Shown here piece by piece: positions 34,559 to 42,971 of a stretch of 57,834 nt of DNA (the first letter of the stretch is position 1; each line of letters begins with the position of its first letter). Both the position numbers and the translations under genes were made by a program. The notes beneath the pieces are model-generated. The model had not been told where the DNA came from and searched no databases. It saw nothing but the letters and a program-made list of their open reading frames with translations. Source of the DNA: CAZUMW01 sp964621615 (GTDB lineage: Bacteria; Desulfobacterota; WTBG01; CAIYCZ01; CAIRTM01); assembly GCA_964621615.1 (NCBI GenBank), contig CAZUMW010000029.1:1-57834 (forward strand), written 5' to 3'.

Positions 34559-36223
34559 CTACATTTTTTCCGGCGCATGTACGCCGATAAGGGACAGGCC
34601 GGTTTTCAAGACGCTCTTTATCGCATGCATTAAGTACAGCCGTGCGCTGCTAAGCTGCCGGTCGTCCGTAATGACCCTGTGCTTACTATAATACCGGTGG
34701 AACTGCCCGACAAGCTCCATCAAATACACCGCTATGCGATGAGGCTCAAGGGCTCTCGCGCTGCCGGAGACAGCCCACTGAAACTGATACATTTTCTTGA
34801 TCAGATCAATATCCTCTTCGGTTGACAGCAGCGCTGGGTCGATCTCCGCATACTCCGGCACGGACAGCTCATTCTGCCCGGCAAAGTCAATGATGCTGCA
34901 AATGCGCGCATGAGCATACTGAACATAATACACGGGATTTTCATCGCTTTGCTTTTTGGCCACATCAAGATCAAAATCAAGCTGCGCGTCGGATCTGCGG
35001 GTCAGGAAAATAAAGCGGGCCGCATCGCTGCCAACCTCATCGACAACCTCCCGCAGGGTCACAAATTCGCCTGCGCGGGTTGACATGGCAACCGGCTGAC
35101 CGTCGCGGTACAGATTGACCATCTGCACCAGTATGACCTCAAAGGCATCCGGCGGGATATCAAGCGCGCTCAGAACCGATCGCAGGCGGGGCACATACCC
35201 GTGATGATCCGCGCCCCACACGTTTATCATTTTCTGAAAACCGCGCCGCATCTTGTTCTGATGGTAGGAGATATCGGAAGCAAAATAGGTCGGGCTGCCG
35301 TCTTCTTTCACAACAACACGGTCTTTTTCATCGCCGAAGCGGGAAGCTGCAAACCACACCGCTCCGTCCTTCTCATAGGCGAGGCCCTGCTCCTTAAAGC
35401 TGGTGATGCCTCCTGACACATCACCTCCTTCAAAAAGGCTCTGCTCGGAAAACCAGGAATCGATGGCTATGCCGAATCGCTCGAGATCATCTTTGATCTG
35501 CTGCAGAATCTGCCCGGAAGCGATGCGGCTGAGCTGCACGATTGTTTCATTCTCCGGCATGCCGAGATACCGATCACCTTCGCGCCGGGCAATATCAGCT
35601 GCAATATCAGACACATAGTCACCGCGGTACAGCCCATCCGGGAAAACCACATCGCTTCTGAACTGCTGAAGATAGCGATAATAGACCGCTTTGCCCAGAT
35701 TGTGAATCTGATTGCCGGCATCGTTTACATAATATTCACGGGTGACGGAATAGCCGGCATGTGACAGGATGCGCGCCACCGAATCGCCGACAGCAGCCCC
35801 CCGCCCGTGGCCCACATGCAGCGGTCCGGTCGGGTTGGCGCTGACGTACTCAACGATAACAGGCGCTCCCCTGCCCATATCGGATGAGCCGAACCGCTCC
35901 CCCGAATCGGCGATTTCCTGCAGGGCGCGATGCCACGCATCCTGCCTGAAATGAAAGTTTATAAAGCCCGGCCCGGCAATGTCTATCTGCTCGAACATCT
36001 GCCGCGGATCGCGTATGCGCGCCACAAGGTACCCGGCAATATCGCGGGGGGACTTTTTCACCTGTTTGGCAAGCGGCATCGCCAGGTTTGTGGCAAAATC
36101 GCCGTGCTCCTTGTTTTTTGGCACCTCGATGGTATACCGGGGAAGCGCACAGCTGCAAAACACCCCCTCCTGCATGCATTCCCGGAAGCTGTCTTCAAGC
36201 AGTGTCTGGATAAGCTCTTTCAT
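34559..36223 (-). CDS. argS: Arginyl-tRNA synthetase
   Basis: 554 residues, class I synthetase. N-terminal ArgS-specific domain (HGDFATNLAMPLAKQVKK), catalytic Rossmann domain with ANPTGPLHVGHGRGAAVGD (HVGH for the HIGH motif), VAMSTRAGEFV as the KMSKS-equivalent, and the C-terminal DALR anticodon-binding domain (VYLMELVGQFHRYYSKHRV). Length is normal for the family. Leads an argS-SPOR-cutA run; the 480 bases upstream of it contain no recognisable gene. Confidence 0.96.
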   Translation of the reverse strand: MKELIQTLLEDSFRECMQEGVFCSCALPRYTIEVPKNKEHGDFATNLAMPLAKQVKKSPRDIAGYLVARIRDPRQMFEQIDIAGPGFINFHFRQDAWHRALQEIADSGERFGSSDMGRGAPVIVEYVSANPTGPLHVGHGRGAAVGDSVARILSHAGYSVTREYYVNDAGNQIHNLGKAVYYRYLQQFRSDVVFPDGLYRGDYVSDIAADIARREGDRYLGMPENETIVQLSRIASGQILQQIKDDLERFGIAIDSWFSEQSLFEGGDVSGGITSFKEQGLAYEKDGAVWFAASRFGDEKDRVVVKEDGSPTYFASDISYHQNKMRRGFQKMINVWGADHHGYVPRLRSVLSALDIPPDAFEVILVQMVNLYRDGQPVAMSTRAGEFVTLREVVDEVGSDAARFIFLTRRSDAQLDFDLDVAKKQSDENPVYYVQYAHARICSIIDFAGQNELSVPEYAEIDPALLSTEEDIDLIKKMYQFQWAVSGSARALEPHRIAVYLMELVGQFHRYYSKHRVITDDRQLSSARLYLMHAIKSVLKTGLSLIGVHAPEKM

Positions 36224-36707
36224 AGCACCGTTTTTTCGTTTCGGGATCTTTAAAGCCGAATATGCTGCACGCTCCGCGCAGGAGGATATATTCCTTCAGG
36301 GTCCATACGCAACGAACAGGCCGTCCGGCAAACGATAAACAAAGATGAATATTTTCATACGCCTGCTTCTGTTTGTCAAGGGGATAACGCGTGAGTCGGC
36401 GGTAACGGACGAATGCCCGGCACGGTGGCTGAGCATCAATGGAAACAGCCTGTTAGCGCGGCTTGTATGAATTGTTGATAAAAAGGGGGTTCTGTAAATT
36501 TAACAAAGGCGTAGGGGAATCAGCAGCGGCAACAGCGTTATTTTTTGCGGATGCTACAAGGTTCTGTAAGCGGCCGGCCTTCATCTGCTGCCGACATGCT
36601 GGACAGTTGTCAGGATCCCGGAGAAAATACATATCGCTTAGCGGGATAGGGTTTCACCCATAATGAACGTACAGCAGCGCTCTACGGTGATGCAGACATC
36701 ATTTTTC
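36224..36707. other. Intergenic region without recognised gene
   Basis: Between argS and cheY, both on the minus strand. Open frames here are short and lack family features. I see no tRNA, repeat or strong terminator. It presumably contains the argS promoter. Confidence 0.5.
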
Positions 36708-37091
36708 TCAATTGCCGGAAAAAATGCTTTCAATTTTTTCCTGCATGGTGGCGACGGTAAACGGCTTTACTATGTAGTTATTGACACCGGCCTGTGCGGC
36801 CTGAATGACATTCTCTTTTTCCGCCTCCGCAGTCACCAGCAAAATAGGCATATCCTTAAGACCCGCGTCAGCCCGGATTGCTTTAATAAGCTCAAGGCCG
36901 GTCATGTTCGGCATGTTCCAGTCGGTGACGACAAAATCGTAGCCTCCGCAGGACAGCTGTTCCATGGCTTCAGCCCCGTCGCCGGCCTCGCCGAAATTGG
37001 AATAGCCGATCTGCTTAAGGGTATTTCTGACAATACGGCGCATGGTCGGAAAATCATCAACCACCAGTATTCTCATCCCTGCGTCGCCCAT
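36708..37091 (-). CDS. cheY: Chemotaxis response regulator CheY
   Basis: 127 residues, a single receiver domain numbered like E. coli CheY: D12-D13, phosphorylated D57 (VVTDWNMP), T87 (LLVTAEA) and K109 (IVKPF). It lacks an output domain and should bind the flagellar switch or another target. GGGAGG lies before ATG 37091. It is the third gene of an MCP / dCache-CheD-like / CheY operon; CheA and CheW are not in the window. Confidence 0.95.
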   Translation of the reverse strand: MGDAGMRILVVDDFPTMRRIVRNTLKQIGYSNFGEAGDGAEAMEQLSCGGYDFVVTDWNMPNMTGLELIKAIRADAGLKDMPILLVTAEAEKENVIQAAQAGVNNYIVKPFTVATMQEKIESIFSGN

Positions 37092-37112
37092 GGCGTCCTC
37101 CCGGTAATTTAG

Positions 37113-38654
37113 TTATTGTATTTGAGCCTCTCGATTCTGAGCCCGCAAAAAAACACTTTTTTTGAATTCAGTCTGTTTCAGCACATACCCAAGCGTGGGT
37201 ATCGAGCCGGCATCCTGAAAAACCCCTTCGCCGAAGGAGGATTTGTGCACCCACTGAATAATGGTTCTGCTGCCTGAACCGTCATAGGTTACGTTTGCAT
37301 AGTGCGCATCAGGGTTATAGGCAAAGGTTATCTGTGAAATCATGATGCCGTATTTCAGCAGCTTGCTCATAATAGTCCGCAGGCTTTTTGTATGTGTTGC
37401 AACGATTACAAACCTGAGCCGGTGCATCTCATGCAGATAAATATCATAGCCGGTAATCCTGCGCACCATGTTCTTAAGGGTATGCAGCGGATTGGCGCTG
37501 TCATATATTTTATCGTGAGTGCTTATATGGGCGAGATAGCCGAAACGGCCGGGAATGGATGCTGTTACGGCGGTGCAGGAGGAAACCCCTCTCGTGCCGA
37601 TTATCTGATCATTCTCCGCTTTTTCAAATTCATCCATATCGACCTTCTTCATCATCTTGTCACCGCACCAATCGATTGCAGCCGTACGGGGAAGTTTTTT
37701 CAGTGCAGCTTCCATCCTTTTTCTGCAGCGGTCGCCGTGATTACGGTAGTAGTTCGTCAGTACCTCGGCTTCTTCAATAGACGCAATAATAACCCAGCTT
37801 GTATCCCACAGGCTGAAGCGCTCGAACACAACAAGGACCCGCGTGCCGCGATAGCCGGTTATAATCCTTTTTCCCGACTGCTGCTTCATGGCGCAGCGCA
37901 CCGCCTCGGTATCAACGCGCACGTTCATGCTGCTGTTTTCGCCCTTGAACCGTGACTGCGTCAGCATGGAATATTCCCTATTGACTATATAGACCTCTCC
38001 GGTTTCACCCAGCTCATCATAGTCAACCATAAGCGCGTTCAGCATGTTCAGCGCGTACTGAAAAACTATCCACCCCCGATGGACCCCGCCGCGGCACACG
38101 CGAATCAAAAAAAAAGCCGCGGGCTCATCTGCGGGTGAATAATGCTCGAAATCTATAAAAAACTCATGTTTCTCTGATTGAAGGCATTTTGCAAGGGATG
38201 TTGTCTTCAAATGCCCTTTGAGAATATTGGCACGGTAATCGGACTCCTTCCGGATCGAATAAAAAACAAACCCATCGCTATCTATAAACAGAATGTCATA
38301 AAATTCAAGATACCGGTTGAGATAGTACCCGTCAATTGACCGCTGATATTTCACGATAGCTTTTTTGAGCTCCGCTGGAATGCCCGAACCTTCAGCCAAA
38401 AGTTTTTTATCACGGTCCATCACGCGGAAAAATTTGAGCAGAGTCTTATCATGGGCCGCTCCTTTTGCTTTTTTCTCGGCACTCTTCAGCAGCGAAAGTA
38501 TCTGCCGCTTTTTCATGTCTTTTATGCGCTCAAGATTTTGAAACGTTTTTTCTATGAAGCAATTGGGCGATACGGCATCCGGCGTGCCGGAAGCTGTCGA
38601 TACAGCCGGCAGCATAATACAAACAAACAGCGCTATCCATGCAGAAACTTTCAT
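37113..38654 (-). CDS. Exported dCache-type sensor with a C-terminal CheD-like domain
   Basis: 513 residues. An N-terminal signal sequence (MKVSAWIALFVCIMLPAVST) is followed by a double-Cache-like region with YDILFIDSDGFVFYSIRKES and GETGEVYIVNREYSMLTQSR. From about residue 350 the sequence resembles CheD: T354-x5-C360 (GTRGVSSCTAV) with H376 16 residues later (GYLAHIS), close to the catalytic Thr-Cys-His arrangement of CheD glutamine deamidases. No second membrane helix is present, so the CheD-like domain should be outside the cytoplasm. Start 38654 is the first Met of the signal peptide; the frame extends upstream without support. Deamidase activity is inferred. Confidence 0.7.
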   Translation of the reverse strand: MKVSAWIALFVCIMLPAVSTASGTPDAVSPNCFIEKTFQNLERIKDMKKRQILSLLKSAEKKAKGAAHDKTLLKFFRVMDRDKKLLAEGSGIPAELKKAIVKYQRSIDGYYLNRYLEFYDILFIDSDGFVFYSIRKESDYRANILKGHLKTTSLAKCLQSEKHEFFIDFEHYSPADEPAAFFLIRVCRGGVHRGWIVFQYALNMLNALMVDYDELGETGEVYIVNREYSMLTQSRFKGENSSMNVRVDTEAVRCAMKQQSGKRIITGYRGTRVLVVFERFSLWDTSWVIIASIEEAEVLTNYYRNHGDRCRKRMEAALKKLPRTAAIDWCGDKMMKKVDMDEFEKAENDQIIGTRGVSSCTAVTASIPGRFGYLAHISTHDKIYDSANPLHTLKNMVRRITGYDIYLHEMHRLRFVIVATHTKSLRTIMSKLLKYGIMISQITFAYNPDAHYANVTYDGSGSRTIIQWVHKSSFGEGVFQDAGSIPTLGYVLKQTEFKKSVFLRAQNREAQIQ

Positions 38655-38786
38655 GGCAGTTTTTCCGACAATTATAATTAAAAAATCATCCTTACAGGCT
38701 CCAGGCTGGCAGCGCTTTGCCGGAGCGGTTAAAAAAACCGGGAAACAGCTATAGATACAGACTGTTTCCCGGCTGACATACACAAT

Positions 38787-41021
38787 CTAGTATTTTCCGA
38801 AATCCTTGTCGTCAAGCTGTATGCGGGGCTGATTGGCAAGGCTTTCATACGTCGAGTGAGATCCTCCCCACTGGGAAGACTCACCATGCTCAGGGCGGTG
38901 GTATCCGCCGTTACCGTCATTTCCCTGAGCGGCGTCTGCATCCTTGAGCTGTTTCGTTTCGTTTTGCTGTTTTGTTACGCTACCCTCAGATATGGTAAAT
39001 GTGCTTATGAGCTGCTGCAGCATGGTAGCCTGGCTGGAGAGCTCTTCTGCTGCGGAGGCACTTTCCTCTGCATGTGAGGTGTTCTGCTGCGTCACCTGAT
39101 CAATCTGACCAAGCCCCTGGGTGATCTGGGTGACGCCCTGTGCCTGCTCATTTGATGCAGCTGCAATTTCGCCGACAAGATCAGTCACTTTTGCCACAGA
39201 CCCGACAATTTCCTGCAGCGCCTCGGCGGTCTTGTTTGCGATACCGGTTCCGTCCTCTACCTTCTTTACCGACTCTTCAATCATCTCAGCGGTTTCTTTT
39301 GCAGCCTTTGCACTGCGGGCGGCGAGATTGCGAACTTCCTCAGCAACAACAGCGAATCCTTTTCCGTGCTTGCCGGCACGGGCGGCCTCTACCGCTGCAT
39401 TCAATGCCAGCAGGTTTGTCTGAAAGGCGATTTCATCGATGGTTTTAATGATTTTTGATATATTCTGGCTCGAGTCGTTGATCTCGGTCATAGCGTCAAC
39501 CATCTGCGTCATCTGCCCGTTACCCTTTTCGGCAACATCTCGCGTTTCAGTAGCGAGCTTGTTGGCCTGACCGGCGTTTTCCGCATTCTGCTTTGTCTGC
39601 GAGCCGATTTCGTTCATGGAGCTGGTGATCTCCTCGAGCGAGCTCGCCTGCTCAGTAGCGCCCTGGCTCATGCTCTGTGATGTGGAGCTCATCTGCTGAG
39701 AACCGGCAGCGACATTGTCTGATGAGACCTTTATTTCAGATACGACATTGGTGAGTTTTTCAACCATATCCTTGAGGGCATGCCCCAGCGCATCCTTCTC
39801 GGACCGGGGGTTCACGTTAACGGTCAAATCACCCTGCGCAATCCGCTCTGCTATTTTTACGGTTCCCTGCAGATTTTCAACCATCTGCCGCAGCGCTTTT
39901 GCCAGCATGCCGATCTCATCACCCTGGTCCACATCCAGCGTGTGGGTAAGATCGCCGACTGCAACGGCATTTGCCATTCGCACACCTTCATTCACCGGCA
40001 GTGTTATCGCGCGGGTTATGACATAGGCGAACACAGCCCCGATAATAAGTGCAATGAGCAACCCCGCAATCATGGTGGTTGACGACTGCTTGAGCAGTGA
40101 CACTGCTTCGCCGGCTATTTTATTTGTGTTTTTAACACCGGCAAGGGCAACACTCTGTGATTCCTCAAGCACTAGTTTCGCAGCTGCATCGCGCTTTTTC
40201 CCAAGCTCCTGAAGCTCATACCAGGTATCGAGATAGCCCTGCATTGCCTGCCTGTATGTGCTGCCCGCTTCCTCTATAATATCAAGCTGCCTGAGGTTAA
40301 CATCGAGCCGCGTAATCGTACGTATCTCGTCTATCTTTTTGTTGATTTTAGGAAACAGATCGATTGTCTCCTGAAGGAGGTCCGGATCACGGTTAGCCTG
40401 AGCTTTAAAGTTGCCGATGCGCGCGGCATTACCCAAGTCAATAATATCGTTTATGATCGTAATTTTCATCAGGCGCTCATTGAGCTTTGCTGCCGATGCG
40501 CCGGAGCTGAACGCCTGCTTGATTGCCGTGTTCTGGCTTTCAAGGAAACTATTACAGTTTTCAATATATGCTGCCGCGTTTTCATCCATTGTATCTTTCA
40601 TCCGTGCAATTCGCTCATTGCCAGCAACCGTTTCATCAACCAGCTCTTCGTATTCTTTGACTTTTTCCTGAACAGTGCTGATCGCCCCTTTGAGCTTTAC
40701 CAGATGCTGCGCGTTCTCAGCAAGCTCATCCGCCTCACTTAAATATTCTTTTACTGATGCCAGGTTGGCTCTGCCTGACTCAAGAAACCTCTCCTCCTGT
40801 GTCAGCCCGTATCCGCGCATATTATACATTGTCAGAAGCGAATAGCGCTCTACATTGTTTGCGACTTTAACCTCTGGCACATACTCCTCTGCCAGCTTTG
40901 CAGACTCCGTTTCAATCCTACCCATATTAAATACAGCAAGACCTCCCAGAAACAGTGCAATGGCAATAAGGACCGCAAAGCCGCCGCCGATTTTCACACC
41001 GAGTTTCATGTTTTTAAACAT
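38787..41021 (-). CDS. Methyl-accepting chemotaxis protein with helical sensor and C-terminal tether
   Basis: 744 residues. Two membrane helices (~10-32 and ~307-328) bracket a mainly helical ligand-binding domain of about 270 residues (4HB/HBM-like). HAMP and a second HAMP-like segment (~330-435) precede a long signalling coiled coil whose tip reads EIAFQTNLLALNAAVEAARAG near 540. The tail after about 670 is a flexible Gln/Asp/Gly-rich linker ending DKDFGKY, where DFGKY fits the x-aromatic-x-x-aromatic pentapeptide that tethers CheR/CheB. GAGGGGAG precedes the ATG. It heads the operon with the dCache-CheD-like and cheY genes. Confidence 0.93.
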   Translation of the reverse strand: MFKNMKLGVKIGGGFAVLIAIALFLGGLAVFNMGRIETESAKLAEEYVPEVKVANNVERYSLLTMYNMRGYGLTQEERFLESGRANLASVKEYLSEADELAENAQHLVKLKGAISTVQEKVKEYEELVDETVAGNERIARMKDTMDENAAAYIENCNSFLESQNTAIKQAFSSGASAAKLNERLMKITIINDIIDLGNAARIGNFKAQANRDPDLLQETIDLFPKINKKIDEIRTITRLDVNLRQLDIIEEAGSTYRQAMQGYLDTWYELQELGKKRDAAAKLVLEESQSVALAGVKNTNKIAGEAVSLLKQSSTTMIAGLLIALIIGAVFAYVITRAITLPVNEGVRMANAVAVGDLTHTLDVDQGDEIGMLAKALRQMVENLQGTVKIAERIAQGDLTVNVNPRSEKDALGHALKDMVEKLTNVVSEIKVSSDNVAAGSQQMSSTSQSMSQGATEQASSLEEITSSMNEIGSQTKQNAENAGQANKLATETRDVAEKGNGQMTQMVDAMTEINDSSQNISKIIKTIDEIAFQTNLLALNAAVEAARAGKHGKGFAVVAEEVRNLAARSAKAAKETAEMIEESVKKVEDGTGIANKTAEALQEIVGSVAKVTDLVGEIAAASNEQAQGVTQITQGLGQIDQVTQQNTSHAEESASAAEELSSQATMLQQLISTFTISEGSVTKQQNETKQLKDADAAQGNDGNGGYHRPEHGESSQWGGSHSTYESLANQPRIQLDDKDFGKY

Positions 41022-41315
41022 AGCTCCCCTCTCTTTCTATTGTGTTATTTCAGATTATTACTACTCATGAATTTTAAGTATGTCCAGCTTATAGGCATTT
41101 CATATAGTGGATTCTGTCTAAAGCGTATCGCAATTGACATGCCATATTAAATTTATAATTATATTTTTTATTTGAATGTTTTTTCAATTACTTAGAATAC
41201 CACTTCCATTTAATACTTTTTAAAAGTATGTAACATGTTACGTTTGTGTAACATAACAAAAGTGTAACATGTTACATTTTTTCCGCTCTTTACCAACACC
41301 AGCAAATGCAGTATC
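41022..41315. promoter_or_regulatory. Divergent promoter region with TGTAACATGTTACA palindromes
   Basis: This AT-rich region lies between the chemotaxis operon and the DUF402 gene. It has a palindrome TGTAACATGTTACG at 41229-41242, a half site GTAACAT at 41248-41254, and the perfect 14-bp palindrome TGTAACATGTTACA at 41263-41276. The starts are 18 and 16 bases apart. This is a clear operator cluster for an unknown dimeric regulator. A TTTACC/TATCAT pair with 17-base spacing ends at the DUF402 start. Confidence 0.65.
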
Positions 41316-41831
41316 ATGGTGTTCAGCATGGAAACAATTGAAGAAATAAAACAGCACGTAAACAAGCCGGCGCAGCGCTTCACCTGCCGTTTGCTCCACA
41401 GGTCCGGCAGCAGCCTTATTCTTTCCTACAAATCGCCTTCTGAAGGTAACATAGCAGATATACTTATCCCGTCAGGCTCGGTGACGATCGCACACTACCG
41501 CACGGAAACCGGCTATGTGCTGTGGCGGATGTTCGACAGCGACCGGCAGCTTATGGGCACGCTTTTTCATGTGTGCCGAGACATCAGCATACAGGAAAAC
41601 AGCGTTTCATATCTCGATCTGATAGTTGATGTGTGGATCTCTCCGGACGGGCAGCTCCGTGTTCTTGATGAGGATGAGCTGATATCGGCGCAAAAAAAGG
41701 GGCTGCTTGACGGGCAGGATGCAGAACACATAGCACATTGGCGTGACACAGTGCTCGCCGATCATGAGAAGATTATCGCGCAGGCGATCGGTGAGGAACG
41801 CCGGTCGGGTATTTCACCAAAAGCGCTGTAA
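41316..41831 (+). CDS. DUF402 domain protein
   Basis: 171 residues. The C-terminal half, YLDLIVDVWISPDGQLRVLD followed by EDELISAQKKGLLD, is the hallmark of DUF402, a family that includes nucleoside di/triphosphatases such as Ntdp. The N-terminal half is beta-rich. No Shine-Dalgarno is apparent; ATG 41328 is a plausible alternative because the promoter-like TATCAT overlaps the first ATG, which would make the transcript leaderless. It is controlled by the palindromic region upstream, facing away from the MCP operon. Confidence 0.75.
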   Translation: MVFSMETIEEIKQHVNKPAQRFTCRLLHRSGSSLILSYKSPSEGNIADILIPSGSVTIAHYRTETGYVLWRMFDSDRQLMGTLFHVCRDISIQENSVSYLDLIVDVWISPDGQLRVLDEDELISAQKKGLLDGQDAEHIAHWRDTVLADHEKIIAQAIGEERRSGISPKAL

Positions 41832-41865
41832 TTGCGTAATCAAATGAGCCGGGCCCCGGCAGTCC

Positions 41866-42588
41866 TCAAACTGCAGCCGCAGGCTTCTTCCTGTAAAACA
41901 CCGCAAAACAGATAACGGCAATAACAAGATAGGCCATCGTCTTGGGTATCATCAGCATGCCCAGAGACGGTATCTGCTGCACAAAAAATATAACCGGCAC
42001 GTAGCATACAAAGGAGAACAGAATAAGCGAGCCGATCCATATAAACGGCCGGTCGCCTTCTGCATATGCATCACGAAGAATGACGATGGCGGTAATCAGC
42101 TGCATGAGCATCAGGGGAATGTTGCGGTAGAGCGACCACGGCTTCTGAGGAAGAAGGCTGGACCAGTTGTTGTCAGGGTGAAGCATCAGCAGCGAGCGCA
42201 GCAAGGCGAGTCCCAGCACCGCCCACACTGCAGGCCACAGTGATCTGCTGTACCGGGCCTTCCACACAAAAATAAAGCACACATAAAAAACAGTGAATGT
42301 GCATGCAGTGGCAAGCGAACCCAGCGCAGCCAGATTTGTGGTTGTGCCGAGCAGAGTGACCGTTGTGTGCAGGCCTCCCATGGCGAACGCAGCCACCCTG
42401 AACCCGACATGCCCGGTATCGCCGAGCGCAAGCGCGGCAAACGCTGCAAGAGCAAGTGCCGCCGGGGCATGATCATCGTTTTTTACAGAGGGCCACCGTC
42501 GCCACATCGCAGCAACGATCCCCCATATGACGATCAGGTAGGCGATATTAAAAACACTTTCCCCGATAACGCGCGCGCTGTCAGCCAT
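41866..42588 (-). CDS. Unrecognised seven-helix membrane protein
   Basis: 240 residues with seven hydrophobic helices and few charged residues inside them. Conserved-looking features are ALGDTGHVGFRVAAF and HPDNNWSSLLPQ. I do not recognise the family. It may be a lipid- or quinone-related membrane protein, but nothing supports a specific role. AAAAGGAGG precedes the ATG. It lies convergent to the DUF402 gene with about 34 bases between stops. Confidence 0.65.
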   Translation of the reverse strand: MADSARVIGESVFNIAYLIVIWGIVAAMWRRWPSVKNDDHAPAALALAAFAALALGDTGHVGFRVAAFAMGGLHTTVTLLGTTTNLAALGSLATACTFTVFYVCFIFVWKARYSRSLWPAVWAVLGLALLRSLLMLHPDNNWSSLLPQKPWSLYRNIPLMLMQLITAIVILRDAYAEGDRPFIWIGSLILFSFVCYVPVIFFVQQIPSLGMLMIPKTMAYLVIAVICFAVFYRKKPAAAV

Positions 42589-42688
42589 GGCAGGCCTCCT
42601 TTTGTGTTATATAGCCCGTATGATGAACAGTCTTGACAAAATCGTAAAAAAACTTTTTGCGCAAGTGTCAGTATTCTCTGTGATGGAG

Positions 42689-42949
42689 GGGGGTAATGTC
42701 AAAGGAAAAATCCCCCTAAATCCCCCTTTATAATTGTGCCATTTGGCGTTAATTTCAAAGGGGGACTGGACTTTGCTATCCCTCTTTTCAAAGGAGGACC
42801 GGGCCTGGCTTTCCCTCTTTTTCGGAGACCTGTCTTTTTTCGAAAAGAAACCTGAATATTTTTTTCGGGTTCACTGTTTCTGTATTCAGGTTATATCTTT
42901 TCACCGTTTCGCCCCCCCTTTTTGCAAAAGGGGGGGCAGGGGGGATTTA
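42689..42949. repeat. G/C-rich direct and inverted repeat region
   Basis: An intergenic stretch (gap 42589-42971) with several blocks of TCCCCCT, AAAGGGGGA and CAAAGGAGGA, an inverted repeat AACCTGAATA/TATTCAGGTT (42849-42892), and the hairpin CCCCCCC-TTTTTGCAAAA-GGGGGGG at 42912-42936 followed by CAGGGGGGATTT. This looks like a degenerate palindromic repeat family of the type scattered in many Desulfobacterota genomes. It may also terminate or attenuate transcription for the minus-strand neighbour. No gene was seen. Confidence 0.55.
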
Positions 42950-42971
42950 ATCAGATTGTGCCAGCGTAATT

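Noticed and set aside
36463..36663. 66-residue plus-strand frame between argS and cheY
   Set aside because: No ribosome site, no recognisable domain, composition not protein-like.
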